From the NCBI RefSeq assembly GCF_014396785.1, contig NZ_CP060718.1, forward strand, positions 1,384,501 to 1,448,500: a stretch of DNA of 64,000 bases, read 5' to 3'. The stretch's first letter is position 1. The number at the start of each line of letters is the position of its first letter. This document shows positions 40,518 to 51,028 of the stretch, piece by piece. This DNA comes from Sphingomonas lutea. Lineage in GTDB: Bacteria; Pseudomonadota; Alphaproteobacteria; Sphingomonadales; Sphingomonadaceae. The notes beneath the pieces were generated by a model. It was given only the letters and a program-made list of their open reading frames with translations. It did no database searches and was not told the origin of the DNA. A program made the translations under genes and the position numbers.

Positions 40518-41275
40518 GCCAGGCCCGGCGAGCGCTACGGCTTCGCGCCGAGGTAGAGGCGGAAGTGCCGCAGACGGCGATGATCATGGCCGCCGGCCTT
40601 GGCAAGCGGATGCGGCCGCTGACGGCGACCAAGCCCAAGCCGCTGATCGAAGTCGCCGGAAAGGCACTGCTCGACCATGTTCTTGAACATTTACGAACCG
40701 CCGGCGTGAAAACCGTCATCGTGAACGTCCATTATCTTGCGGACGCGCTTGAGGCGCATTTGAAGTCGCGCGCCAACGGTCTCGACATCCGCATTTCGGA
40801 CGAACGCGATCTTCTCCTGGAGACGGGTGGCGGATTGGTTCGTGCCGCGCCGATGATCGATTGCGATCCGTTTCTTGCCGTCAACAGCGACAATTATTGG
40901 GTCGATGGCCCGGCGGATACGTTGCGGCTGCTCGCTTCGCAGTGGAACAGTGAAAAGATGGACGCCCTGCTGTTGCTCGTGCCTCTCGCTCGAGCCCAAA
41001 ATCACGGCGGAATCGGCGATTTCCACTTAAGCCGCGACGGCAAGGTCCGGCGGCGCGAGCGAAGCCATGTCGCACCCTTCGTCTATACGGGCGTGCAAAT
41101 GGTGTCGAAGCGCCTGCTCCGCGATGCGCCGGAGGGGGCGTTCTCGACCAACATCCTGTGGGACCGTGCCATCGAGGAGGGTCGCTGCTTTGGCGCGGTT
41201 CACCAGGGGCTGTGGTTCGACGTTGGCACGCCGCAGGCAATCCAGATGACGGAATCGGCACTGCAATATGCCTGA
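40514..41275 (+). CDS. murU: N-acetylmuramate-1-phosphate uridylyltransferase MurU
   Basis: MurU converts MurNAc-1-phosphate to UDP-MurNAc in the peptidoglycan recycling bypass. The 253-residue nucleotidyltransferase has the signature MAAGLGKRMRPLTATKPKPLIEV, then VNVHYLADAL, the metal-binding FLAVNSDNYW and the late LWFDVGTPQAI. It follows the AmgK pair directly (ATGA) and overlaps addB by 8 bases. The general sugar-phosphate nucleotidyltransferase family is broad; the pairing with an AmgK-like kinase makes MurU the best choice. Confidence 0.88.
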   Translation: MSQARRALRLRAEVEAEVPQTAMIMAAGLGKRMRPLTATKPKPLIEVAGKALLDHVLEHLRTAGVKTVIVNVHYLADALEAHLKSRANGLDIRISDERDLLLETGGGLVRAAPMIDCDPFLAVNSDNYWVDGPADTLRLLASQWNSEKMDALLLLVPLARAQNHGGIGDFHLSRDGKVRRRERSHVAPFVYTGVQMVSKRLLRDAPEGAFSTNILWDRAIEEGRCFGAVHQGLWFDVGTPQAIQMTESALQYA

Positions 41276-44159
41276 ACCGCAAGGCGATCGGCCTGCGGTT
41301 TTCACCATTCCCGGACATCGCTCGTTCGCCGATGCGCTTGCGGTCGGTTTGATCCGCATGTTTGGCGGCGATCCGCTCGGCCTGGCGCGAGGCCGCATCC
41401 TGCTTCCCAACAATCGCGCGGTGCGGTCGGTCACCGAGGCCTTCGTCCGCGCCAGCGGCAGCGGCTTGCTGCTGCCGCGACTGATCCCGATCGGCGATCC
41501 CGATCTCGACGAACGGGTCAGCGTCAGCCTCGACGCGCAGGCGGAGGCAATCCCCCCGGCGATCGACCCGCTCGATCGGCTGTTACGCCTCGCGTCGATC
41601 GTCCGCGGGCCGGAGGAGAGCGCCGCCGAGGCGCTGCGGATGGCGGCCGATCTGGGCCGGACGCTCGATGCCCTGCTCGTTGAAAAGATCGAGCCCGCTC
41701 GCTTGCGGGAAGCTGCATCGGACGCGGAAGATCTTTCGCGCCACTGGCAGAAGTCGCTCGACAAATTGCAGGTGATCATGGCGCATTGGCCGGCGATCCA
41801 TGCCGATCAGGGCGCGCTGGACCTCGCCGAACGGCGCAATCGGCTTCTCGACGGGCTCGCCGACCAATGGGCGCGCACGCCACCGGCGGGCTTCACCGTC
41901 GCAGCTGGGATTACGACGTCCGCGCCCGCCGTCGCAGGGTTACTGGCGCGCGTTGCGCGGATGCCGGGCGGGATGGTGATGCTGCCCAACCTCAACGACC
42001 GCCGCACCCTGCCCGACGCGGAATGGGATGCGCTCGGGGGTGAGGATGGACGCGGCGAGCAGACCCATCCGCAATTCCATCTCAAGCAACTGCTCGACCG
42101 CATGGGGATCGCGCGGGGCGAGGTGCAGGTGTGGCGGCATTCGGGTGGCGCAAGCTCACCCGCGCCGCGTGGGCGGGCCGTCGCCAATGCGATGGCCGCG
42201 CCGGATTTTTCGCATAAATGGCAGAGCCTCCCGCCGCTCGAGCGACGCCTGAGCGGAGTCCGCCTCGCCGAATTGCCCGACGCCGCGACCGAGGCGCAAG
42301 CGGTTGCACTTGCGCTTCGTCAAGCGCTCGAGACGCCCGGTCGAACGGCGGCCCTGGTCACCCCCGATCGTCAATTGGCCAAGCGCGTCGCCGCCTTGCT
42401 GGCGCGGTGGGACATTGCCGCTGACGACAGTGCCGGCACCGCGCTGACGCAGACGGCGCCGGGCACGTTGCTCCTCGGCATCGCTGCCGCCGCAGCAGAA
42501 GAACTGGCACCGGTGCCGCTGCTTGCGCTGCTCAAACATCCGCTCGTCGGCAGCTGGAGTGATGTGGAACGCCGCGACTGGCTCGGCGCGGTTCGACGCC
42601 TCGACGTCGCGCTCCGTGGTCCGCGGCCGGCGGCCGGGCTGCGCGGCCTGGACGAGCGGTTCAAAGAGAAAAAATGCACGCCCCAGTGGCAGGTGGTGCG
42701 GCCACGCCTGGAAAGCGTTGCGGGCCTGTTGGCAAAGCCGATTTCGGTGGCGGAATTTGCCGAAAGGCTGGCGAAGGCCGCGACAGCGCTTGCGGGCGAT
42801 GCCGCTTGGCGCGGACCCGCCGGACGACTGGCATCCGACCTACTTCTGGAACTGCAAGGCTCCCCGGCCGCACAGGCCCTCACCGTAAGCGCGCAGGACG
42901 CGGTGCCGCTGCTTCGCTTGCTGTGCGAGGGCAAAGCGGTGCGACCGTCCTACGGCGGCCATCCGCGCATCTTCATCTGGGGGCTGCTCGAAGCGCGCCT
43001 GCAGCATGCCGATCTGGTTATCCTCGGCGGGCTCAATGAAGGCGTATGGCCGGCCCTGGCCGCGCCCGATCCTTGGCTCCCGCCCAAGGTCCGCGCCAAC
43101 CTCGGGCTACCCAGCCTGGAATTCCGCATCGGCCTTGCCGCGCATGATTTCGCAAGCGCGCTCAGCGCCCCGCAAGTGCTGATCACGCGCGCCCGGCGCG
43201 ACGGACGCTCGCCGACGGTGGCGTCGCGCTTTCTGCTGCGGCTGCAAGCAATGACCGGCGGCCTTGCTCGCGACCGCACGCTCGAGCGGCTGGTCGCGGC
43301 GCTCGACGATCCCGGACCGCCGAAACCTGTCACGCGGCCGATGCCCGCGCCGCCGCCCGAGCAGCGCCCCGAGCGGATTTCGGTGACCGCGGTCGATCGC
43401 CTCAACGCCGATCCCTTCGCCTTTTACGCGCAGGCGATCCTCAAGCTGCGCAAACTCGATCCGGTCGATGCCGACCATACGGCGGCGTGGAAAGGCAGCG
43501 CGGTGCACAAGGTGTTCGAGCTATGGCTGAGCGAGGACGATTGCGCGCCGGCGCTGCTCCGGCCCCGTGCCGAAGCGCTGCTGCGCGGCGACGACATCCA
43601 CCCGATGCTGCGCGCCTTGTGGGCACCGCGCTTGCTCGAAGCGATCGACTGGATCGCCGAGCGCGACGCCACCAATCGCGCGGCGGGGCGCCTGCCGCTC
43701 AAGGCCGAGGTCGATGGCGAGGCAGTAGTCGCGGGCGTGACCGTGTACGGCCGCGCCGACCGCATCGACCGCCTCGCCGACGGCACGCTGGCGATCATCG
43801 ATTACAAGACGGGCGCGCCGCCGACGCAAAAGGCGGTGAACGAGGGTTTCGCGCTTCAGCTCGGGCTGCTTGGCCTGATCGGGCGCGCGGGCGGCTTCCC
43901 GGGGATCAATGGCGATCCCGACACCTTCGAATATTGGTCGCTGGCGCGGCACAAGAAAACGTTCGGCAAGCTGATGTGTCCCGACAAGGACATGCAGCCG
44001 GGCGAATTTCTCGATCATGCCTACGGACGTTTCGCTTCGGCGGCGGCGAAGTGGCTGACGGGCGACGCGCCTTTCACGGCCAAGCTCAACCCCGCTTACG
44101 CGCCCTATGGCGACTATGATCAGCTGATGCGGCTGGAAGAATGGTACGGCCGCGGATGA
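41268..44159 (+). CDS. addB: Double-strand break repair protein AddB (alphaproteobacterial type)
   Basis: AddB is the partner of AddA in the helicase-nuclease that resects DNA ends for RecA. The 963-residue protein starts with a degenerate helicase-like region (FTIPGHRSFADALAVGLIRMFGGDP, RILLPNNRAVRSVTEAFVRAS) and contains LVILGGLNEGVWPA. It ends in a PD-(D/E)XK nuclease domain with AWKGSAVHKVFELWL and LAIIDYKTGAPPTQKAV. The adjacent addA and the shared operon make the call secure. It overlaps murU by 8 bases. Confidence 0.93.
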   Translation: MPEPQGDRPAVFTIPGHRSFADALAVGLIRMFGGDPLGLARGRILLPNNRAVRSVTEAFVRASGSGLLLPRLIPIGDPDLDERVSVSLDAQAEAIPPAIDPLDRLLRLASIVRGPEESAAEALRMAADLGRTLDALLVEKIEPARLREAASDAEDLSRHWQKSLDKLQVIMAHWPAIHADQGALDLAERRNRLLDGLADQWARTPPAGFTVAAGITTSAPAVAGLLARVARMPGGMVMLPNLNDRRTLPDAEWDALGGEDGRGEQTHPQFHLKQLLDRMGIARGEVQVWRHSGGASSPAPRGRAVANAMAAPDFSHKWQSLPPLERRLSGVRLAELPDAATEAQAVALALRQALETPGRTAALVTPDRQLAKRVAALLARWDIAADDSAGTALTQTAPGTLLLGIAAAAAEELAPVPLLALLKHPLVGSWSDVERRDWLGAVRRLDVALRGPRPAAGLRGLDERFKEKKCTPQWQVVRPRLESVAGLLAKPISVAEFAERLAKAATALAGDAAWRGPAGRLASDLLLELQGSPAAQALTVSAQDAVPLLRLLCEGKAVRPSYGGHPRIFIWGLLEARLQHADLVILGGLNEGVWPALAAPDPWLPPKVRANLGLPSLEFRIGLAAHDFASALSAPQVLITRARRDGRSPTVASRFLLRLQAMTGGLARDRTLERLVAALDDPGPPKPVTRPMPAPPPEQRPERISVTAVDRLNADPFAFYAQAILKLRKLDPVDADHTAAWKGSAVHKVFELWLSEDDCAPALLRPRAEALLRGDDIHPMLRALWAPRLLEAIDWIAERDATNRAAGRLPLKAEVDGEAVVAGVTVYGRADRIDRLADGTLAIIDYKTGAPPTQKAVNEGFALQLGLLGLIGRAGGFPGINGDPDTFEYWSLARHKKTFGKLMCPDKDMQPGEFLDHAYGRFASAAAKWLTGDAPFTAKLNPAYAPYGDYDQLMRLEEWYGRG

Positions 44160-44161
44160 GC

Positions 44162-44308
44162 CTATTTCTTCTTCGGGTTCTTCTTGACCTTCGAGGCGTA
44201 GAGCAAGGCGGCGACGATCGCGGCCGACCCAATCCCGACGGCAACGCCCGCCTTGACGAGTTTGGTCCGGCGCTCCTCCGGTCCCTTGCCGGTTTCGTCG
44301 TCGCTCAT
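44162..44308 (-). CDS. Small 48-residue membrane protein
   Basis: This short gene encodes MSDDETGKGPEERRTKLVKAG followed by a single Gly/Ala membrane helix (VAVGIGSAAIVAALLYASK) and a Lys-rich end (VKKNPKKK). GAAGG lies directly upstream of the ATG. It sits antisense between addB and addA, its TAG being 2 bases past the addB stop. The hydrophobic helix between charged ends and the good start make it more than a chance frame. Its function is unknown. Confidence 0.65.
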   Translation of the reverse strand: MSDDETGKGPEERRTKLVKAGVAVGIGSAAIVAALLYASKVKKNPKKK

Positions 44309-44373
44309 CCTTCACTCCATGGTCGTGACGCTGGCTTGCCGTCTATGGATTTCGTGTCCGGATGTGAAGCGGC

Positions 44374-47300
44374 ATGAGCGCGCGCTTCAAGCCGTTTCCG
44401 CCACTGAACGGTGCGCAGGCGCGCGCCGCCGACCCCATGGTCCATGCGGCGCTTTCCGCCTCCGCCGGAAGCGGCAAGACGCAAGTGCTGACCGCGCGCG
44501 TGCTGCGCTTGCTGCTCAAGGGTGCGCGCCCCGAATCGATCCTGTGCCTGACCTTCACCAAGGCCGCCGCCGCCGAGATGGCCAACCGCGTCGGCGCGCG
44601 CCTGGCGCAATGGGTGCGGCTCAAGGACAGCGATCTTGCCATCGAACTCGACCGCCTGGGCGAGCGCAACGACCCGCCCACCCGCGAACGCGCGCGCAAG
44701 CTGTTCGCGCGCGTGCTCGATTGTCCCGGCGGCCTGCGCATCCAGACCATCCACAGCTTCGCCCAGTCGCTGCTCGCGGCCTTTCCCGCCGAGGCGGGAA
44801 TCACGCCAGGCTTCCAGCCGATCGAGGGCCGCGCCGAGCAGGAGCTGGTGCGCCGAACTCTCGCCGATCTGCTTTCGATCGCCGAAGCGCGGGAGGATGT
44901 GCGGTTGATCGACGACGTGAAGGTGCTCAGCCGCCGCCTCGGCGAAGCCCGCGCCGTCGAATATTTGCAGGCCTGTGCGCGCAGCGCCGAGGCCTTTGCG
45001 GGCTTCGCTTCGCCGGACCTGATCGAGCCCGCGATGCGCCGAACGATCGGCGTTCCCGAGGGCTCGACCGAAGATTATATCGCCGAGCAATGCGGGGACA
45101 GCGGGTTCGACTGCGACCTGCTCCGCGCGGTCGCTGACGCCAATCGCCGCTGGGGCGCGCAGACCGGATTGCAAAATGCGCGCGCGATCGAAGACTGGCT
45201 GGCGCTGACCCCGATCGAGCGCGCGGCGCAGCTGGGAGAGCTGCGCAAGGTCGTCCTCACCGAGAAAGGCACGGCCAAGGTGACGGCCGGGCAGACGCGC
45301 GCCGAGCCGCATTACGAAACCCATGCCGGACGGCTCGCCAACCTGATCGGCAATCTTCTCGACCAGCAGGATGGCGCGCGACTTGCGGCGGAAATGTCCG
45401 CGGGCCTGCGCGCGGGCTTTGCCTTTGCCGAGGCCTACACCCGCGCCAAGCGCGCCGCGGGGGTCGCCGATTTCGACGACCTCATCCAGTGGACGCGCAA
45501 GCTGCTGACGACGCCGGGCATGGGCGATTGGGTGCGCTTCAAGCTCGACCGGCAAGTCGACCATGTGCTGATCGACGAAGCGCAGGACACCAATGCGCCG
45601 CAATGGGAAATCATCCATCGTATCGTCGAGGAGTTTTTCACCGGGTCGAGCGAGACCGAGCGGCGCTGGCGCACCTTGTTCATGGTCGGCGATTTCAAGC
45701 AGGCCATCTACGGCTTCCAGGGCACCGATCCGCACGCGTTCGAGGCCGCGCGGCAGGATTTCCGGGTCAAGGCCGAGAGCCTGAGCTTCCGCGATGATTT
45801 GTTCTCCTCCACCGGCGATGCCGCGCGCGAGTTCCGCGACTTGTCGATCGCCGCCAGTTTCCGTTCGGCGCAGCCGGTCCTCGACGTCGTCGACGCGGTG
45901 ATCGGACACCTCGGCCACGGCGCGCTGGCGCTGCCTGAGCCGCCGCCGCCCCACCGCGCGCATCACGCAACGCGTGCCGGACTTGTCGAGCTGTGGGAGC
46001 CATTCGCGGTGACCGAGGACGATGAGGACGAGACCGGCGAGGAACGCTGGGTCGACCTTCGCGACCGGCTCTACGCAGAAGCGCTCGCCACCCGCATCCG
46101 CGCCCTTGTCGACGAAGCGCCTATGCTCGAATCGACGGGCAATCGCCTGACGCCCGGCGACATCCTCGTCCTGGTCCGCAGCCGCGGCGAGCTGGCTTCG
46201 TTACTCGTCGCGCGCCTGCTGGCCCGGCGCATCCCCGTGGCGGGGGTCGACCGGCTGCACCTCCAGGAGCCGCTCGCGGTCCAGGATCTGCTCGCCGCAG
46301 TGCGTTTCGCGGTGCAGCCCGACGATGATTTGAGCCTTGCCGAGCTGCTCGTCTCGCCGCTGATCGGCTGGGACCAAGAGCAGCTTCGCGAGCTGGCGTT
46401 CGGCCGCAACCGCAGCCTCTGGGCCGAACTCCGCCATCGATCCGATGAGATGGCGTTGCTTCGAACCGCACGCGATACGCTCGCCGAGCTGCTGCGCATT
46501 GCCGATTTCGTGACGCCGTCACGCTTCCTCGAGACGATCCTTTCGGGTCCAATGCAGGGGCGGCGCAAGCTTTACGCGCGGCTCGGCCTCGCGTCGCGCG
46601 ACCCGATCGACGAGTTGATGACCAGCGCACTGGATTTCGAGCGCAACGAAACGCCTTCGCTCGATCGCTTTCTGTCGTGGTTCGATCGCGGCGACGTCGA
46701 TGTCCAGCGCGATCCCGGCCAGCCGAGCAATGAGGTGCGGGTGATGACCGTGCACGGCGCCAAAGGGCTTGAAGCGCCGGTGGTCATCCTCGCCGATGCC
46801 ACTGCGGATCCGGGAAAGCTCGGCCGCATTCCGCTGACTCTCGATTTCCCACTGGACGACCATGGCAAGCTCCCGCTTCTCCGTCCGAAGAAGGCGGAGC
46901 GGCGCGCGCCATTCGATGCCCTGATCGACCGGCAGGACGAGCGCGACCTGCAGGAGCATTGGCGGCTGCTCTACGTCGCGCTGACCCGCGCGGCGGACCG
47001 GCTGATCGTCGCCGGAGTCGCGCCGCGGCGGGATCGCCCGGCCAATTGCTGGCACCTCGCCGTCGAGCGCGCGCTGGACTCGCTCGGCGCCGAGGCGGTT
47101 GCGGACGGGGAGGAGCGAACGAGGCGCGTCTATGGTTCGGCGTCGGGTTTGCGTGCGCCAGCCGCGCGGCAAGTCCAGCCGCCGCCTGTGGCGCTGCCGG
47201 GCTGGGTGCATACCCCGGCGCCGGTCGAGGAGCGCCCACCGCGCCCGCTCGCGCCGTCGGCCATCGGCACTAACGATGAGGCGGCGCCGGCGCCCACCGC

Positions 47301-47781
47301 CGCGATGCGCGCGGCGGCGCAGCGGGGCACGATTATCCACTTGCTCCTCGAGCGATTGGTCGCTGTTCCCCCCGACACGCGCAAGGTGACGGCCGAGGCC
47401 TGGCTCGAGCGGAGCGCGGGCGTCGACGACGCTACGGCGCGGCACGAGATTGCAGAGCAAGTCTGCGATATTCTCGCCGACCCGCGCTTCGCGCCCTTGT
47501 TCGGCCCCTCCTCGCTCGGCGAAGCGCCGATCGCCGCGACCTTACCCGACGGACGCGTGATTGCCGGGACGATCGATCGGCTGCTGATCGAGGAAACCGA
47601 GGTCTCGGTGATCGATTTTAAGACCGGCCGCGTGCCGGACAGCGCGGCCGACGTTCCGCCATCGCACCGCGCGCAGATGTCCGCTTATGAAGAGGCGCTG
47701 CGCGTCATCTTTCCGGGCCGGCGCATCCGCGCATCGCTGCTCTACACCGCCGCGCCGCGCCTGTTCGAACTGAGCGCTTGA
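44374..47781 (+). CDS. addA: Double-strand break repair helicase AddA
   Basis: AddA is the UvrD-like helicase-nuclease subunit that unwinds and degrades DNA ends until Chi-like sequences. The 1135-residue protein has Walker A ASAGSGKTQVLTARVL, motif Ia LCLTFTKAAAAEMANRV, Walker B DHVLIDEAQDTNAPQWEII, motif III FMVGDFKQAIYGFQG, motif V VMTVHGAKGLEAPVV and motif VI RLLYVALTRAADRL. It closes with a PD-(D/E)XK nuclease (GTIDRLLIEETEVSVIDFKTG). It forms a pair with addB, separated only by a small antisense gene. trxA follows after 57 bases. Confidence 0.95.
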   Translation: MSARFKPFPPLNGAQARAADPMVHAALSASAGSGKTQVLTARVLRLLLKGARPESILCLTFTKAAAAEMANRVGARLAQWVRLKDSDLAIELDRLGERNDPPTRERARKLFARVLDCPGGLRIQTIHSFAQSLLAAFPAEAGITPGFQPIEGRAEQELVRRTLADLLSIAEAREDVRLIDDVKVLSRRLGEARAVEYLQACARSAEAFAGFASPDLIEPAMRRTIGVPEGSTEDYIAEQCGDSGFDCDLLRAVADANRRWGAQTGLQNARAIEDWLALTPIERAAQLGELRKVVLTEKGTAKVTAGQTRAEPHYETHAGRLANLIGNLLDQQDGARLAAEMSAGLRAGFAFAEAYTRAKRAAGVADFDDLIQWTRKLLTTPGMGDWVRFKLDRQVDHVLIDEAQDTNAPQWEIIHRIVEEFFTGSSETERRWRTLFMVGDFKQAIYGFQGTDPHAFEAARQDFRVKAESLSFRDDLFSSTGDAAREFRDLSIAASFRSAQPVLDVVDAVIGHLGHGALALPEPPPPHRAHHATRAGLVELWEPFAVTEDDEDETGEERWVDLRDRLYAEALATRIRALVDEAPMLESTGNRLTPGDILVLVRSRGELASLLVARLLARRIPVAGVDRLHLQEPLAVQDLLAAVRFAVQPDDDLSLAELLVSPLIGWDQEQLRELAFGRNRSLWAELRHRSDEMALLRTARDTLAELLRIADFVTPSRFLETILSGPMQGRRKLYARLGLASRDPIDELMTSALDFERNETPSLDRFLSWFDRGDVDVQRDPGQPSNEVRVMTVHGAKGLEAPVVILADATADPGKLGRIPLTLDFPLDDHGKLPLLRPKKAERRAPFDALIDRQDERDLQEHWRLLYVALTRAADRLIVAGVAPRRDRPANCWHLAVERALDSLGAEAVADGEERTRRVYGSASGLRAPAARQVQPPPVALPGWVHTPAPVEERPPRPLAPSAIGTNDEAAPAPTAAMRAAAQRGTIIHLLLERLVAVPPDTRKVTAEAWLERSAGVDDATARHEIAEQVCDILADPRFAPLFGPSSLGEAPIAATLPDGRVIAGTIDRLLIEETEVSVIDFKTGRVPDSAADVPPSHRAQMSAYEEALRVIFPGRRIRASLLYTAAPRLFELSA

Positions 47782-47838
47782 GAGGGCAGGGTAAAGACAC
47801 CATATCGCGCTTCAACCACATCCCGGAGAGTCGCCGCC

Positions 47839-48183
47839 ATGGGCACCAAAGCCGTCACCGATCAAAGCTTTTCCGCCGACGTTCTTGAGGCCGACGGTCC
47901 TGTCCTCGTCGACTTCTGGGCCGAATGGTGCGGCCCGTGCCGGATGATCGCTCCGGCGCTCGAGGAGATCTCGCAGGAGCTGGGTGAAAAAGTCACCATC
48001 GCCAAGCTCAACATCGATGAAAATCCGGATACGCCAAGCCGCTACGGCGTCCGCGGCATCCCGACCATGCTCCTCTTCAAGGGCGGACAGCCGATCGCTC
48101 AGAAGGTAGGCGCCGCGCCGCGCAGTCAGATTCAGCAGTGGCTTGAGGGCCAGATCGACGGGTCGGCTACCGCCCAGGTTTAA
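47839..48183 (+). CDS. trxA: Thioredoxin
   Basis: This 114-residue thioredoxin has the active site WAEWCGPCRMI, the cis-Pro in RGIPTMLLFKGG, and LNIDENPDTPSRYGVRG. It has no signal peptide and is cytoplasmic. GGAGAG lies upstream of the ATG. It is about 6-8 residues longer than E. coli TrxA at the C terminus. Its usual reductase would be TrxB; the TrxB-like gene at 18971 has a variant CPIC motif, so it may not be the partner. Confidence 0.95.
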   Translation: MGTKAVTDQSFSADVLEADGPVLVDFWAEWCGPCRMIAPALEEISQELGEKVTIAKLNIDENPDTPSRYGVRGIPTMLLFKGGQPIAQKVGAAPRSQIQQWLEGQIDGSATAQV

Positions 48184-48214
48184 TTGACTAGGTCCGGCGC
48201 GCTGCCTACATCGC

Positions 48215-48256
48215 CGCTCGCACGTGCGAGCGCGGCGCCGGGTCGTGTCGACCCGG
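48215..48256 (+). other. Two adjacent hairpins between trxA and secA
   Basis: CGCTCGCACGTGCGAGCG (48215-48232) is a perfect 18-base palindrome. CCGGGTC (48238-48244) pairs with GACCCGG (48250-48256) around a 5-base loop. Neither is followed by a T run, so these are not classical terminators. They lie in the secA 5' leader and could serve trxA mRNA stability or secA translation. Confidence 0.55.
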
Positions 48257-48284
48257 CCGAACGCGAAGGCATTTAAGGAATACT

Positions 48285-51020
48285 ATGATCGCCGGATTGG
48301 CAAAGAGCATCTTCGGATCGGCCAACGACCGCTATGTCCGAGGGCTCGGTAAATATGTCGACGCCGTCAACAGCCTCGAACCGTCGATCCAGGCGTTGAA
48401 CGATGACGAATTGCGCGGACAGACCGAACTGTTCCGGCAGCGCTTGGCCAATGGCGAAAAGCTCGACAGCCTGCTCCCGGAAGCGTTTGCGACGGTGCGC
48501 GAGGCGGCGATCCGCACGCTGGGCCAGCGCCATTACGACGTCCAGCTGATCGGCGGGATTGCGCTTCATCGCGGCGAGATTGCCGAGATGAAGACCGGCG
48601 AGGGCAAGACGCTGGTGGCGACGCTTGCGGTCTATCTCAACGCCCTTGAGGGTAGGGGCGTCCACGTCGTCACCGTCAATGACTATCTCGCCCGCCGCGA
48701 CGCAGACTGGATGGGCCAGATCTACCGCTTCCTCGGCATGACGGTCGGGGTCATCGTCCCCAACCTATCGGACGAGGAGCGCCGCGAGGCCTACAACAGC
48801 GACATCACCTACGCGACCAACAACGAGCTCGGCTTCGATTATCTGCGCGACAATATGAAATATTCGCGCGACGCGATGGTCCAGCGGCCGTTCAATTTCG
48901 CGATCGTGGACGAGGTGGACTCGATCCTGATCGACGAGGCGCGCACCCCGCTGATCATCTCCGGCCCGACCGACGACAAGTCCGATCTCTACATGTCGGT
49001 CGACGCGCTGGTGAAGACACTGGGCGAGGGCGACTACGAGAAAGACGAGAAGCAACGCTCGGTCGTCCTCACCGAGGATGGGACCGAAAAGGCCGAGCGA
49101 ATGCTGGAGGAGGCGGGGCTCATCGAAGGCCGCAACCTCTACGACATCGCCAACACCCAGGTCGTCCACCACTTGAACCAGTCGCTCAAAGCGAACGTGA
49201 TGTTCAAGAAGGACATCGATTACATCGTCAAGGACGGCAAGGTCGTCATCATCGACGAATTCACCGGCCGCATGATGGACGGGCGGCGCTGGTCCGACGG
49301 GCTTCACCAGGCGGTGGAGGCCAAGGAAGGCGTGACGATCGAGCCCGAAAACCAGACCCTCGCCTCGATCACCTTCCAGAATTACTTCCGCATGTATCCC
49401 AAGCTGTCGGGCATGACGGGTACGGCGATGACCGAAGCGCCCGAATTCTTCGATATCTACAAGATGAACGTGGTGTCGATCCCGACCAACGTCGATGTGA
49501 AGCGCATCGACGAGGACGACGAATTCTACAAGAATTTCACCGACAAGCTCGCCGCGATCGCCAAGGAGATCAAGGCGCGGCAGGAAAAGGGCCAGCCGGT
49601 CCTGGTCGGCACCGTGTCGATCGAAAAGTCCGAGATGCTCGGAGAATTCCTCACCAAGGAGGGGATCCAGCATTCGGTGCTCAACGCCCGCTTCCACGAG
49701 ACCGAAGCGCATATCGTGGCGCAGGCGGGGCGGATGGGGGCGGTCACCGTCTCGACCAATATGGCCGGGCGCGGCACCGATATTCAGCTCGGCGGCAACC
49801 TGCCGTTCCGTATGCAGGACGAGCATCCCGACCTTGTGGCGGGAACGCCTGAGTACGAGGCAAAGGCCGAGCAGATCCGCGCCGAGATCGCGCAGGAAAA
49901 GCAGCGCGTGCTGGAAGTCGGCGGCCTGTTCGTGCTCGGCACCGAGCGCCACGAAAGCCGGCGCATCGACAATCAGTTGCGCGGTCGTTCAGGCCGCCAG
50001 GGCGACCCGGGCCTGTCGCGCTTCTACCTCAGCCTCGACGACGATCTTCTGCGCATCTTCGGCCCGCAAACCATGTTCGCGCGGTTGATGAACAAGAATC
50101 TGGAGGATGGCGAGGCGATCGTCTCTCCCTGGATCTCCAAGGCGATCGAAACCGCGCAAAAGAAGGTCGAGGCGCGCAACTACGACATTCGCAAGCAGGT
50201 CGTCGAATTCGACGACGTGATGAACGACCAGCGCAAGGTCATCTATGAGCAGCGCGCCGACATCATGGATGCGGACAGCGTCAGCGACGTCATCAACGAC
50301 ATGCGCGCCGAAACCGTCGTCGCGCTCGTTACCGTCCATTGCCCGCCCGCGACCTACCCCGAGCAGTGGGATGTCGAAGGCCTCAAGCGTGACCTGGACG
50401 AGGTGTTCGGCCTTCAGCCGCCAATCGACGATTGGATGCAGGAAGAGGCGGTCGAGCCCGAACTAATTATCGAGCGCGTCCAGCAGCTTGCCGATGAGCG
50501 GATGACGGCCAAGCTTTCGGAGGTCGAACCCGATCGCTGGACCGACATTGAAAAGCAGATCCTCATCCAAACGCTGGATCATCACTGGAAAGAGCATCTG
50601 GCGACCCTCGATGCGCTTCGCACCGTCATTCACCTGCGCAGCTACGCGCAGAAGAAGCCGATTGATGAATATAAGCAGGAGGCCTTTCTGCTGTTCGAGC
50701 GGCTGTTGGTTGCCATCCGCGAAGAGGTGACACGGGTGCTGATGCGCATCGAGGTGTCGTTCGACCCTCCGCCCTTGCCGGTCCTTCCGGACTTCATCAC
50801 CCAGCATCTCGATCCCTTCTCCGGGGACGACGATACGGCGGATATCGATGCTTCGACGGGCGCGATATTGTCGAACATCCCGAACCTCAACATTCCCCAG
50901 CCGCAAATGCCGCGCGGTGAGGCGGCGGGTGGCGTCGTCGAAGCCCCGGTCAGCCGCAACTCGCCTTGTCCGTGCGGATCGGGCAAGAAGTACAAGCATT
51001 GCCACGGACAGCCCGCGTAG
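48285..51020 (+). CDS. secA: Preprotein translocase ATPase SecA
   Basis: SecA drives unfolded proteins through SecYEG using ATP. The 911-residue protein has the first nucleotide-binding fold with [30 protein letters not shown] and the DEAD-like [14 protein letters not shown]. It has the preprotein cross-linking domain, the second fold with [14 protein letters not shown] and [10 protein letters not shown], and the C-terminal zinc-binding SEC-C tail with [14 protein letters not shown]. putA starts 8 bases after the stop. The leader carries two hairpins. Confidence 0.97.
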   Translation: MIAGLAKSIFGSANDRYVRGLGKYVDAVNSLEPSIQALNDDELRGQTELFRQRLANGEKLDSLLPEAFATVREAAIRTLGQRHYDVQLIGGIALHRGEIAEMKTGEGKTLVATLAVYLNALEGRGVHVVTVNDYLARRDADWMGQIYRFLGMTVGVIVPNLSDEERREAYNSDITYATNNELGFDYLRDNMKYSRDAMVQRPFNFAIVDEVDSILIDEARTPLIISGPTDDKSDLYMSVDALVKTLGEGDYEKDEKQRSVVLTEDGTEKAERMLEEAGLIEGRNLYDIANTQVVHHLNQSLKANVMFKKDIDYIVKDGKVVIIDEFTGRMMDGRRWSDGLHQAVEAKEGVTIEPENQTLASITFQNYFRMYPKLSGMTGTAMTEAPEFFDIYKMNVVSIPTNVDVKRIDEDDEFYKNFTDKLAAIAKEIKARQEKGQPVLVGTVSIEKSEMLGEFLTKEGIQHSVLNARFHETEAHIVAQAGRMGAVTVSTNMAGRGTDIQLGGNLPFRMQDEHPDLVAGTPEYEAKAEQIRAEIAQEKQRVLEVGGLFVLGTERHESRRIDNQLRGRSGRQGDPGLSRFYLSLDDDLLRIFGPQTMFARLMNKNLEDGEAIVSPWISKAIETAQKKVEARNYDIRKQVVEFDDVMNDQRKVIYEQRADIMDADSVSDVINDMRAETVVALVTVHCPPATYPEQWDVEGLKRDLDEVFGLQPPIDDWMQEEAVEPELIIERVQQLADERMTAKLSEVEPDRWTDIEKQILIQTLDHHWKEHLATLDALRTVIHLRSYAQKKPIDEYKQEAFLLFERLLVAIREEVTRVLMRIEVSFDPPPLPVLPDFITQHLDPFSGDDDTADIDASTGAILSNIPNLNIPQPQMPRGEAAGGVVEAPVSRNSPCPCGSGKKYKHCHGQPA

Positions 51021-51028
51021 CGTCGGGG

